Source: Mikania micrantha (Eukaryota; Streptophyta; Magnoliopsida; Asterales; Asteraceae). Taken from it: a stretch of DNA of 64,000 bases. A program made the position numbers and the translations under genes. Under the pieces are notes generated by a model, which saw only the letters and a program-made list of their open reading frames with translations, made no database searches and was not told the origin of the DNA. Shown one piece after another: positions 20,920-32,045 of this stretch. Positions within the stretch are counted from its first letter, which is position 1. Each line of letters starts with the position of its first letter. The stretch covers positions 56,008,031 through 56,072,030 of the forward strand of contig CM018682.1 of assembly GCA_009363875.1 (NCBI GenBank), written 5' to 3'.

Positions 20920-23581
20920 ATGGCTTCAAAGAATCTGACAAATTTGTCCAACTTACTCAATCTGGACAATGAGATCGGCACCGGAACAAAGCCACCAAGG
21001 CTCGTGTCAGAAGATAACTTCCAAGATTGGAAATTCAGATTCCAATCCTTTATCAAGTACACTGATCCAAAGCTTTGGAGATCCATTGAAGAGGGTCCCT
21101 TGGTGCCCTCATACAAGAGTGAAATCAATGGTCCTCTTGTTCCCAAGGATCCTGAATTGTACACTGACAATGACATTCTTATGATGGAAAAGGATGAAAA
21201 GGCCTATGCATCAATCACAATGGCACTATCAACTGAAGTGGCTCATGGGTTTAAGGAACACAAGACCGCAAAGGAACTATGGAATGCCTTGATTGAACGG
21301 TTTGAAGGAAATGAAGACATGCGAGAGAGTCGCAAGGATATGTTGAGACAAAGGTTCAACATGTTTAATCACATTAAGGGAGAGTCCCTTGAAGCACAGC
21401 TGAATAGATTCACTCATTTGATGACCGAGATGACAAGTTCTGGGATTGTGATGACTAAGGGAGAAGTGAACAAGAAGCTACTGAACTCATTACCTTACAC
21501 CTGGAACTCAAATTGTCAAAAGGACAAAGGATATGTACAAGACTTCTCTGAGTGAGCTGATTTCGATTATCAATTCCTATGATATGGATGATAAGCAGAG
21601 AGCACTGAATCACGCAAGCTCAGTGGGCATTGCACCTGTATCTGAAAACTCTGCTCTTCTGTCAGCAATCAATCTTCAAGCCTCAGGGATGCAGCACTAT
21701 CAGCCTTCCTCATCTCAGTCAATTCCTTTTGAGACTGCATTCCTATCCTCTGGACAGGCTGGATCAATGTCCAAGATCAATCCAGAAAGTGAAGAAAATA
21801 TGCTGCTGTTTAAAGGTTTTATGAACAGCTACAATGCATTCATGGCTGGAGAGTTAGCACCTGCTAACCTTACTCAGGATAATCAAGAGCAGATAAATCC
21901 AGCAGATGTTGAAGAAATGGATATCTCGTGGCAGATGGTTATGGCTGTGTTTCGGGCAAAGAAGTTCATCAAACGATATGGAAGAAATAGCTTTGGAAAC
22001 AATCCGGGAAAGAAACTTGGATTTGATAAGTCAAAGCTGCGATGCTACAACTGTGACCAACCGGGTCACTTTGCCAGAGAATGTAAGCAGCCAAAAGTGG
22101 CTAAGGAAGGAGAAAAGAATCCTGAAGAGAAAACTGTGACTACTGCTGCGGGAGGAAGTGCTAGCACGTCTAAAGCACTAGTGACTCAAGAGACTGACTC
22201 ATATGATTGGAGTGATCAGGTGCAGGAACTGGAACTAACTCTGAGTCACGCCTTCATGGCTGAGGTGGATGACAAGCAAAAGGAGGTAACTGAAAATCTT
22301 TGCTCAACCCCATGCATAGATAAAGTATTTAAATACAGGTCACACAATGAATCTTTAATCAAAGAAGTAACTAAACTTAAATACTTTAACTCAGAATTTC
22401 TTAAAAGTGAAGGAATTTTCAAAAGAAAACTTGAAGCCGAGGGTCGGGATGTGGTAAGGCTAAAAGAACTTTTAAGTGACAAAGAGTCCAACTATCGAGA
22501 TGCTCGACGCAAAATCGATGAACTAACTTTGGAGTTGGACCAAGTTAAAACTCAGCTTTCTAAAACTTTAGTAAAATGTGAAAAATTTGATTATTCAACC
22601 AAAGTTTTAGAAAGCATGGTAAACATACAATATAGGGAAAAGAGGGGTAAGGGTCTTGGTTATACTGAGTGTGAACCAACGTTTAATCATAATTACTCAA
22701 GCGTGCCAAGGATCAACACATCTGTTGATGACTTCAAATTAGATTCTGATAGTGCTTGTGATTTTCCCACCAAACCTGTTATACTCACTGTTAACCTTGT
22801 TATGACTAATGATTATGAGGTTTGTGCAGAAAAACTAAGTGTTACAGGTTCAGAGGAGAAGGAGGTAGAAAGAAGTGCTAGGAGGAGCACAGATTGTTCA
22901 ACGTCTACAAGTCAATCATATTTTGTTCCAAAAATTGATTTTGTTGGAAACTTTAATGAAATTAACATTAATCCTAATGATATGTTGAAAAGTTTTCAGA
23001 AGACTTTTGCTATAAATCACATCTCACAATCAACTTCCTCTCCTTTGACAGAGCAGACAGCGCCGGCTCATTCCATAGTTACCAAGGTGGAGGGTTCACA
23101 GTTGAATCCTCACTGTGAACCTTATGTTCCAACTGGGTCCGTGGAACATATTTCTTCAAACTTATCCTCTGGTCAAAGTAACTGTGACGTAAAGCCATTT
23201 GACCCAATTGAATTTCACCAGAAAGTCTGCTGCTATGCATGTGGGAAACCAGGCCACATTGCTCGACACTATCTGCACCGACCTACTGAGTTCTTCTATG
23301 GTAAGAATCAGAAGGTCATACCTAAGGCTAAACTGGTTAACAAACATGTGAGGATCGTTCCATCCTCTAAGCCTAAGGTAACCTCTCAAAAGAAGACTCA
23401 GACTCAGACTCCTTCCACTGCTAAAAGGAATAAGAAATCAAACCAAACTCAATCTGGTTTTCATAAGCAAGCTCCAAAAATTTTTAAAACTAAGATAAAA
23501 CCAGTCGACCGAGGCAGTGGAAGCAAGTCAAAATATATTGAAACATATCAGACAGACCCAAGAACAGACCCAAACCTATAA
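20920..23581 (+). pseudogene. gag of copia-1 (frameshifted)
   Basis: Gag starts MASKNLTNLSNLLNL at 20920. The first 211 residues carry the copia Gag core (SEDNFQDWKFRFQSF, KAYASITMALS, KELWNALIERFEG). Compared with copia-2, about 8 nt are missing near 21510, shifting the frame; reading resumes in another frame from about 21533 with DMYKTSLSELISIINSYD. Downstream are the first knuckle CYNCDQPGHFAREC (~22045-22085), a long charged coiled-coil-like segment (EVTKLKYFNSEFLK, RKIDELTLELDQVKTQL) and a second knuckle CYACGKPGHIARHY whose last Cys is Tyr. It ends at a stop at 23581. Gag binds RNA and builds particles; the frameshift should block this copy unless bypassed. Confidence 0.92.
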
Positions 23582-23650
23582 ACAAAGTCTATTCTATTTC
23601 CAAAGTGCCTAAATCTATTATGATTTGGGTACCTATCTCTCATTAGTTGA

Positions 23651-26600
23651 GTGTATGTGGTGAAGGGACGGCCAAGCAAGCTTAAACATGTTTGGTATGT
23701 AGACAGTGGCTGCTCCCGGCATATGACTGGGGATTTTTCTCAGTTACATGAGGTTACACCATTCAACGGAGGTTATGTATCAGTCGCGGGAGACAGGGGA
23801 GGAAGGATAAGCATGAAGGGCATGGTCACAAATGGAACTCTCAGTTTTGAAGACGTGTACTATGTTGAAGAGCTCAATCAAAGTCTTTTGAGTGTTTCTC
23901 AAATCTGTGACAAGAGCTTTTCAACACACTTCACAAACAAGGAGTGTCTTATTCTGAAGCCTGGCTTTCTAGCGCCTGAGAAGTGGATTCTGATGAGAAC
24001 TCCAAGGATAAACAATGCCTACATTATCAACATGAACTCAGATTCATTCACAGAGAACACTTGCTTGTTCTCAAACGCATCGGAGCATGATTGTCTCTTA
24101 TGGCATAGGCGACTGGGTCATGTAAATCTGAAGAATCTAAACAGGTTAGCCAAGGGAGATCACGTTATCGGCTTGCCTTCTAAAGACTTTTCCACCATTG
24201 AGAAGTGCATCGCATGTGCCAAAGGGAAACAACAAGAGACCCCATAAGCCTAAACTTTTCAATTCTATCTCTTCAGTTCTTCAACTTCTTCATATGGATC
24301 TCTTCGGACCAGTCAACTTAATGAGTATCGGGAAGAAGTAATATTGTCTTGTTGTGACAGATGATTATTCCAGATTCACTTGGGTGTTCTTTCTGGCCAA
24401 GAAGGACAAAACACCAGAGATTCTGAAGAAGTTTATTACCTTGATTGAAAATAAGAAGAATCTAAAGGTCAAGGTGATTAGAACTGATAATGGCACTGAA
24501 TTTAGAAATCAGACTCTTATAGATTTCTGCGATGAGAAAGGGATTGCTAGGCAGTACAGTGCAGCCAGAACACCCCAACAAAATGGAGTTGCTGAAAGGA
24601 GGAACAGAACACTTATAGAAGCTGCACGAACAATGCTGTCAGAATCTAAACTGCCAATCTTCTTCTGGGCCGAAGCAGTTAACACCGCTTGCTATGTTCA
24701 AAATCGAGCACTCCTGAACAAGCGCCATCAGAAGACTCCCTATGAGATTCTTTTCAATCAAAAACCCAAAGTCGGTCACTTCAAGTCATTTGGATGCCCT
24801 TGCACTCTTCTTCATACAGAGCCCAATCACAAGTTTGACGACAGGGCAGATGAGTGTTACTATGTGGGTTATTCATCCGAGAAAGCAGCTTACAGAGTTT
24901 ACAACAAGAAGACTCGGATGATCGTGGAATCGTATTATATTGATTGGCAAGAGATGAACTCTACTCATGCCGGTTCTGGTCCAAACTGGCTGTTTGAATA
25001 TGATTCCACTTTTAGGCCTTTTAGCACTACCTCCGAGAACGCAGGAGCATCTGAGCAAGCTGATGATTTCTATAAGGGTGATGACGTGGACTATAGGGTT
25101 GACTATGTTCCTTGTGATCCTAGTCTCTTCACAGTTGACCCTCCAGGCTTGTACAATCGTGCCCCTCCTGCTCAGCCGACTCCGATACATGAAGTTCTTC
25201 CGTCAGAACCAGACATCTAACAGTCCGTTCAACAACTTCTTGAAACTGATCAAGTCTCATCTTCCTCCTACCAGACCTTTGATAATCCACTGTTCACAGA
25301 TAACATTCCTGAGGAACACTGTGTGGATAAAGAAGCTACAACAAGTGAAGCTGCTCCTACTGATGATCTATCTTCCTCAAATGATAATCAGCTGACACAC
25401 CTCAGCAATCTACTTGACAACTTAGCTGTGGAGGAAGTGCCAACACTTAGCATCAACAAGGATCATCCTGTGGAAAACATCATTGGACCTCTTTCAGAAG
25501 AAGTTCTCACCCGGAGCCGGTCAATTCCAGCTCAGAATGTCTTACTTGAAAGCACTCTCTCACGAAGCCAATCAGGTCCAATTAATTCTTGTTTATACTC
25601 ATGTTTCATTTCGCAGGTTGAGCCCAAGAATGTCAAGATGGCTCTGAAGGAATCTAGCTGGGTTGAGGCGATGCAGGATGAGCTGATGCAGTTTCAGAAA
25701 CTTAAAGTATGGAATCTGGTTCCCCTGCCCAAAGGAAAACTGCCTATAGGAACCAGATGGGTTTTCAGAAACAAAAGAGATGATTCAGGAGTCATTATCA
25801 GAAACAAGGCACGATTGGTAGTTCAGGGCTTCTATCAATAGGAAGGGATAGATTATGAGGAATTCTTTGCACCAGTTGCAAGACTTGAAGCCATACGAAT
25901 TTTCTTGGCCTATGCCTCATACATGAACTTCACTATGTATCAGATGGATGTGAAGACCGCCTTCTTGTATGGAAGAAATCTATGTGTGCCAACCCCCAGG
26001 CTTTGAAGATGCTCAGTATCCAGATCACATCTACAAGTTAGACAAGGCACTTTATGGTCTTCATCAAGCACCACAAGTATGGTATGCTACGCTTAATGAT
26101 CACTTGCTTGCAAATGGATATACCCGTGGAGCCATCGATCAAACTCTGTTTGTTCGCAAGGATAAGGATGATTTGATTCTCGTCCAAATCTATGTGGATG
26201 ACATTATATTCGGCTCCACAAGCTCGGCGTTGTGCAAGGAATTTGAAGGGGTGATGAAGAAGAAGTTTGAGATGAGTGCGATGGGAGAAATGACCTTCTT
26301 TCTGGGTCTGCAGATGAAGCAAGATTCAAATGGTGTACTGATTCAGTGTGCCAGATATTAGGCGAATCCGAAAGCATCTCACCTTATAGCTGTCAAGAGA
26401 ATCTTTCGGTATCTTGTCGGGAAGCCTCGTCTTGGCCTTTGGTACCCAAAGAACTCTGAGTTTCATTTAATTGCATACTCAGACAGTGACTTTGGTGGAT
26501 GTAACCTGGACAGGAAGTCAACCACCGGTGGGTGTCAGTACCTGGGAGATCGCCTTGTCTCGTCGCAATGCAAGAAACAAACGACCGTATCCACATCTAC

Positions 26601-26934
26601 TGCGGAAGCCGAATACGTTGCTGCTTCCAGTTGCTGCTCTCAGGTTATCTGGATGCAACAACAACCCCTCGACTACGGTTTGAACTTTCTTGACTCTCCT
26701 ATTTATTGTGACAATGAAGCCGCCTTACAAATCGTCAAGAATCCGCTACAACACTCCAAAACTAAACATATTGACATCCGGATTCACTTCATCCGTGACT
26801 GTTTCGAACGGAAACTAATTCATCTTGAAAAGGTCCACACAGATGACAATCTAGTGGACCTTTTCACAAAACCGTTCGACACATCACGCTTTCATCACTT
26901 GCTTGCCTCTCTCAAACTAATAAGCTTTAATTAA
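23651..26934 (+). pseudogene. pol of copia-1: PR, integrase, RT, RNase H
   Basis: The protease motif WYVDSGCSRHMTG is at ~23693-23730, followed by the pre-integrase HRRLGHVN..C-x2-C region (to 24247). Integrase (24354-25220) shows DDYSRFTW, RTDNGTEF and QQNGVAERRNRT, giving D, D and E. RT (25600-26361) shows WVFRNKRDD, RLVVQGF, FAPVARLEA, QMDVKTAF, QPPGFED and catalytic YVDDIIFGS. RNase H follows (YSDSDFGG, TSTAEAEYVA, DNEAALQIVKNP; to 26934). Lesions are a frameshift near 24245, stops at 24341 and 25841, a frameshift near 25965, and a deletion at about 26350 that joins the IHQTKY region to CARYQANPK, removing the segment between RT and RNase H. The enzyme set is recognisable but inactive. 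Confidence 0.93.
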
Positions 26935-28924
26935 AAGCATTTTTGTAAATACATTAAAATTTGTGTCCTAGTTTGTTCACAAATTTAGGGGGAGAAAATT
27001 TACAAAACAACAAAAAGATTTTTCGTTCTTTGAGTCAAAATATACAAAAACAACAAAAAGATTTTAGTCCTTTTAAGTTAAAGTCTTTAAGAAAATACAA
27101 AAATATTTTCGGTCTTTGAGTTAGTCTAAGATGATCTACGAGTTTAGGGGGAGTTAGGCTTTTTGAAAACCTATGAAAAGGAAATCATGCCTTTTGTTAA
27201 ATTAAGAAAATTACAAAAAGATTTTGCCTTTTCAAAAATTTTAAGAAAATACAAAAAGAGTTTATGTGGACAAGCAAAGTGAATCGGACAAATCTGGAAG
27301 TGAAATAATTTCTAGGGATCAAAATTTCACTATCTTAATAAGATTTCTAAATGAATAATAACTTTGAATATCTATTATACACTAAGAAGTTGAAACAAGT
27401 TTTTCCAAACTTAAAGAATCAGACTTGATCAAATTAAAATATATATAAATAAATAAGTGTGAAATTGTGATCATTAGATAACTAGAAATTGTGATCATTA
27501 GATAAATAGAAATGTGTGACAACTATTTGACTTTTTTTTTAAATCCTTGAGTCATAACGAGAATGTGTTTCAATAGACTTGAAATTGTGTTTAAAAAACT
27601 CGGGTATTTCCTATGTTTTGTGCAAACAAAGAGCAGGAAATACCTACTGAAGCATCCTCTGTTTTGCGTAAGCAAAGACCTGGATGTGTGACGTTAAGGC
27701 CAATGTGTCTGAAGATCCGAAAATAAAAGATGCCAGTGAGCACAAGATGATAGAACCCCTTCTTGTTCTTGATTCTAACCTGATTGATCTGTTCTTTTCT
27801 TTTCTCACCTTATAACTCTGTCAAAATAATTTTAAGTTCGTCGAAACACAATCAAAGTTTGAAACAAAGGATTTAACAAGACTGATAGGTTGCATATTAA
27901 TCTAGTCTTACTATCTAATTGTTCATAAATTTCCCATAAGATATTTTTAATAAAAACCTGATCATATAACTGATTTTTTAAAAGAAATGGAATAACAAGT
28001 GAAAATCATTGGTGGGGAATAGCTATTTAAAGGTTATGCTTCGTTTAGAAATTAACTAAGCTAGTAAAAATTTTGACAACAGATTTGATCCCACAGATTT
28101 TGATCCGACTAAACTTAAACTTGTCCAAAGTTTATTTTATGTTATTTTATTTAAAAAAAAAAAGAAAAGTTAGAATTTTAAATCGAAATAAGTAAATAAG
28201 TGTGTACTCGAAATCGAGTACACGAAAAATGCATACTCGAAATTTTGCCTATAAATAGTTCAAGATCATTAAATTTCGAGTACCATTTATTTCGTGTACA
28301 CATGTCTTCATTTCGAGTACAGATTTTCACTCTGAGGCGATCTCGATTTCTAGATCCGATCTCAAAATTCTACTCCGGCTATCTTTTAGATCATCTATAG
28401 GTGACCCTAGGTATGAATTTTCATCAAGTTTGGACTGTAAAATCGAAAGTTATGGACAAAATAAATTTTCGAGTACGCGAATTTCGAATACAGAGGGTTT
28501 TTAAGAAAATTGACCTTGAAATCCGTTGAGTTGGGAGGTGATTACTGGAAATGATGGTCGCCTAGTAATTCCGAGTATTTCACCTGAGATTAGAAGTTCT
28601 AAGGAGCCAAAATGATGAATTTTTCAAAGAATTTTGAGTACACGAAATATAAAACTTCGAGTAGAGATGCACTTCGTGTACAACCTATATTTCGAATACA
28701 CGATTCACTTCGTGTACAGATTGTCTATCGTGTACAGATTGCACTTCGTGTACAGAGTGAATTTCGTGTACAAGGTGTACTTCGTGTACAGCTTGATCTT
28801 CGTGTACAGTGTGTTGTTTCGAGTGCAACTGTTAGTTCGAGAACATAATACTTAAGGCTTAGAAAATTTTCAGTAAATCCATTTTTCTTGAACTTGAACT
28901 AACTTGATCTGTTTGTGTCTTTCA
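26935..28924 (+). other. copia-1 spacer between pol and second ORF
   Basis: No gene is visible. Polypurine runs TTTAGGGGGAGAAAA (26984-26998) and TTTAGGGGGAGTTAGG (~27142-27157) lie near its start; both are internal, far from the 3' LTR. The middle is AT-rich with repeated ACAAAAAGATTTT-type words. From about 28200 the TTCG(A/T)GTAC array begins and runs almost to the second ORF. A TATA-like CCTATAAATAG is at 28248-28258. Confidence 0.7.
28270..28850 (+). repeat. TTCG(A/T)GTAC motif array before the second ORF
   Basis: Ten exact TTCG(A/T)GTAC copies and many variants (TTCGAATAC, ATCGTGTAC) recur; between 28668 and 28810 they are spaced about 17-25 bp apart, mostly followed by CAG or CAA. The motif is the one found in the copia-1 LTR and gag leader. 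Confidence 0.8.
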
Positions 28925-30076
28925 GATGGCAGACTTACGCTTCGTGCATGACCACAACATGATACATTCCTTGGGGTCCTTCCAGCGAAACACTCAGAGT
29001 TCAAGAGTATGGTGGAAGGACTTATTCTGTCACCCATCAACTATGCCATCATAGAGTACCCGCCTATCGTGACTGACTTTATTAGGAGCTTTTGGAGTAC
29101 AGTGGAAGAAAGTACTGATGCGGATGGGAACGTTAGCATTGTTCGAAAGATCCAAGTTCATCCCGTCGTTATCACTGAGTAGATTATCAGAGAATGTCTG
29201 CAGTTCGGAGATAAAGAGTCTGACCCAGTTGAGCTTGATCAAGCATTAGTGAACTGAACAGTATTTCAGATGGGACACGAAGGTGCCTACCCTCCAACAG
29301 AAAAGAAACTGCTACATCCCTACTGGAGGTATCTGGCGCACGTAGTTACACAGTGTCTCTCCGAACGGAAAGGAGGATACGATGTCCTAAACCAGACTCT
29401 TAGCTCCTGTCTGGTGGCTTCAGCACTTGGAATGGAGTTTAACTTCTCAAAGATGATCTTCCTCGACATGCACGTAAACATCAAAGCACGAAGAAAGGAA
29501 CGGTTTTTGGCTTTCCCCCGGTTTGTACAGATCATTATCAACAGAAAGTATCCTTCTCTGACTCCCACTCTTGGCACCTTGGAGATCAAAAGAATGCGTG
29601 ATGACATTTTTGGATATATGAAGATGTACAAACGAGGAAAGAAACAGTACACTGGAGAGGGGCCGCTAATCAAGTTTGGTCGCTTTGTGGGAGACGTGAA
29701 TGTTGTAGAGGATCAAGGCACTCCTGTTGCCTTTGTGGCTGAAGAGCATGATACTAGTACACGGACAGACCCTACTCCTGAAGGACACATCTCTGAGACC
29801 TCCTCATCTTCAAGTGAAGATTTCATTGCAAATGAACCTCCACCTACAAGACAAGAAATAGAGGAGGCACAGGATGTCGACTACACTCCAACTCCTGAGT
29901 CATCACCGAAGAAGAAAAGGCAAAAGACGATCGCTAGGAGAACCAGAGATCCCCGACACCAGCAGATGTTCTCTAGATTATCCTTCTCATCAGCTGCATC
30001 GATCATATCATAGGCACCTACACAACCACCTCCTCCTACACAACCACCTCCACTTACACAACCCAATCCATCCACT
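28925..30076 (+). pseudogene. Second ORF of copia-1, upstream part
   Basis: It begins ATG at 28925 (MADLRFVHDHNM). A frameshift after about 20 residues moves the frame to INYAIIEYPPIVTDFIRSFW; stops at ~29180 and 29258 precede the open run 29270-30013 (GHEGAYPPTEKKLLHPYWRYLAHVVTQCLS, FNFSKMIFLDMHVNIKA, RFVQIIINRKYP). It ends in an acidic, Ser-rich and KKKRQK-containing segment and a Pro/Thr-rich linker, with a stop at 30013. The type resembles, from memory, proteins widely annotated in Asteraceae genomes downstream of copia pol. I see no signal peptide or transmembrane helix, so it does not look like an envelope protein. Ty3-B interrupts it at 30077; it resumes at 43411. Confidence 0.75.
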
Positions 30077-30081
30077 ATACC
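30077..30081 (+). repeat. Target-site duplication ATACC, left copy
   Basis: ATACC immediately precedes the TGTAACAG end of the Cassandra-like sequence and recurs at 43406-43410 immediately after the Ty3-B 3' LTR. It therefore brackets the chimera, not Ty3-B alone. Confidence 0.85.
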
Positions 30082-30546
30082 TGTAACAGCCGGCCGTATT
30101 GGATATTGTCCGCTCTGCCCCACCGGGCTCACGGATTTGCTTTTGGTTACCCGGGTGAAAACTTCCCAGGGAGGTCACCCATCCCTGGATTGCTGCCACC
30201 TGAGCACGCTTAACTGTGGAGTTTTCATGTGCTCCACAGCCAACTAAGCCCAAAACGCGTCCAATAGAGAAGGTCTCCACTCCCTCTTATAAGGAAGTTT
30301 CGTTCCCCTTACTCAACCCATGTGGGATTAGCCAGCCGCGCTGGAGTGGAATTCCTCCCCCACTAGGGAATCAGCGTCCCCGCTGATCACATGGATTCGG
30401 CCCCTGTCTCTGATACCATCTGTAACAGCCGGCCGTATTGGATATTGTCCGCTCTGCCCCACCGGGCTCACGGATTTGCTTTTGGTTACCCGGGTGAAAA
30501 CTTCCCAGGGAGGTCACCCATCCCTGGATTGCTGCCACCTGAGCAC
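30082..30546 (-). mobile_element. Cassandra-like TRIM element (5S-bearing), truncated
   Basis: Two direct copies of the same LTR sequence lie at 30082 onward and 30421-30546, both starting TGTAACAGCCGG on the plus strand. Between them on the minus strand are a PBS (TGGTATCAGAGA, 30407-30418), a short interior and a polypurine tract (GTGGGGGAGGAA, about 30352-30362). Each LTR copy contains a 5S rRNA-like block, the hallmark of Cassandra TRIMs. There is no coding capacity, as expected for a non-autonomous element. The right copy stops after GAGCACGC at the junction with the Ty3-B LTR, sharing CGC with it. Confidence 0.85.
30160..30230 (-). ncRNA. 5S rRNA-like block in the Cassandra LTR
   Basis: The minus strand carries GTTAAGCGTGCTCAGG, close to box A of plant 5S rRNA, then GGATGGGTGACCTCCCTGGG, close to box C with one extra C, then AAGTTTTC. 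The intermediate GAGAGTAGTA region is replaced, and the 5' third of 5S is poorly preserved. It is a relic promoter, not a 5S gene. A partial second copy is at 30499-30546. Confidence 0.85.
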
Positions 30547-30844
30547 GCAACCGGAACAGTGATCTCTACAGTACAGGAACAGTAAAACAGGTATGAATCA
30601 TACACATTTCAGTAATTTTCATATTCATATCATTTATCATTATCATGGTGAGTTGTCATAGAACAGTTTCAGACACATTTAACAGAAACAAGTTCAGAAC
30701 AACGGTTCTTGAGTCGGATAATTATCTGGCAACACAGAACCATTATGTGATTATTTGCTTAGGATTTATTATGTATAAACGTATGTGAGGCCTTACAGAA
30801 CAAAACACATGAATATCGTTATGTGAATGCTAAATTTACGGGTT

Positions 30845-30973
30845 ATTCGTATAGGTGACGATCTGTACGAATATATCTGGAAGTTTAACGTTCTGAATGA
30901 TATTCTATAATTAGAAAACAAGATTGAAACGTATAGTTATCGTCGTGTTCGTACGGGTGACGATCCGAACGAA
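30845..30973 (+). promoter_or_regulatory. Paired hairpins with GTGACGAT loops
   Basis: Hairpin 1 (30845-30872) has perfect 7 bp arms ATTCGTA/TACGAAT. Hairpin 2 (30948-30973) has 9 bp arms TTCGTACGG/CCGAACGAA with one mismatch. Both loops contain GTGACGAT. TGACG is the core of bZIP/TGA-factor sites, so a regulatory role is possible. The pair is repeated in the 3' LTR and recurs in Ty3-A, -C and -D; it is partly decayed in Ty3-E. Confidence 0.65.
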
Positions 30974-31582
30974 TACGCGCGACGACCGTACATTTCGATT
31001 TAAACAGTTATTAATATTTTAAATTTTAGATAAATGAGAAGATATTAGTAAATTTATTAGGAATCACAACCTGGAATAATTAAATAAATTCTATTTTATA
31101 ATCGTATCGTTTTACCGCGAAAACCACGCGAAACCGACACGTTACGCGAAACCGAACGAGACCGAACAACCGGGTGTTTTTCCTAAACATTTAATGAGTC
31201 ATTAAGACTCCAACCACCACCACCAAGACCCACACTTCACCTCATTTTCGTCCACCAACTTTCTCTCTCTAGAAACCGTTTCTCCAACTTCTCTCTAGAA
31301 GATCTCACTCGATTCAAGTCGGATTCAAGTCATTTCTGTGCCACTACGATCCTCTCATTGTGTAGATTCCAGAAGTACAAGCATTTCGAGGTTCTATCCA
31401 CAAGATCTAAGGTAAATAACCATTTTTAAATTAGGTTTTATAGGGTTTTCACGAATCTTGAGGTTTCGCGATTATAATCGAGTTTGGGCACTAGATAACC
31501 TTGGAATAAATCATATTTAGCACCTAGGATGTTCCAGAAATCGAGTTGTAACAGATTGGAACTAGAGAAGGGAAGAAGTTAC

Positions 31583-32045
31583 AGGTTCGTGGGGCTAAGG
31601 AGCTGGTTGGTGATGCAGGTTCGCTGGCCGAACCCTACGCGAACCCACAATGCAGCCGAACCCTGCAACCTTCTGGGAGCCGAACCCTGTGTAGCCTGCA
31701 ACGAACCCTGCTCCTTTCTGCAACGAACCCTGCCCCCAACTGATCGCCGAACCTATTACCCACGAACCCTCCTTGGACGAACCCTAGAAGACGAACCTGC
31801 ATGCATGGCGAACCTTTACTTGCTAACCGAACCATAGGGTGACGAACCATGGGCAAACGAACCTTTATGTTAAAGCCGAACCCTACATCAGCCGAATCTA
31901 CGCCTTGCACACGAACCCTGATGACCACGAACCAAGGTGTTGGGCGAACCTTGTAGCAGCAAACCCTACACGAACCTAACTTTGAACAGCCGAACCTTAG
32001 AATTATGACCATAGGTTCGCTGCCCTAGATACCATCCCGAACCTA
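31583..32045 (+). repeat. CGAACC array in LTR Ty3-B
   Basis: Twenty-one exact CGAACC copies between 31627 and 32045 by hand count, spaced 10-40 bp apart with unrelated spacers, flanked by the reverse form GGTTCG(C/T) at 31583, 31618 and 32012. Short apparent ORFs on both strands here are by-products of the repeat. Confidence 0.85.

Noticed and set aside
28612..28855. Overlapping ORFs with FRVQ/FVY repeats
   Set aside because: By-products of the TTCG(A/T)GTAC motif array; no start context and no conservation as protein is evident.
28925..30076. Envelope gene making copia-1 an endogenous retrovirus
   Set aside because: No signal peptide, transmembrane helix or cleavage-site pattern is visible; called a second ORF of unknown function.
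30160..30230. A functional 5S rRNA gene
   Set aside because: Only box A and box C regions are preserved, the 5' third is poor and it lies inside repeated LTRs with PBS and PPT, so it is a Cassandra relic.
31529..32012. Arg/Cys-rich ORFs on both strands (102 and 125 codons), also at 40408-40891
   Set aside because: They are produced by the CGAACC array read in frame and have no protein-like features; the duplicate is simply the other LTR.
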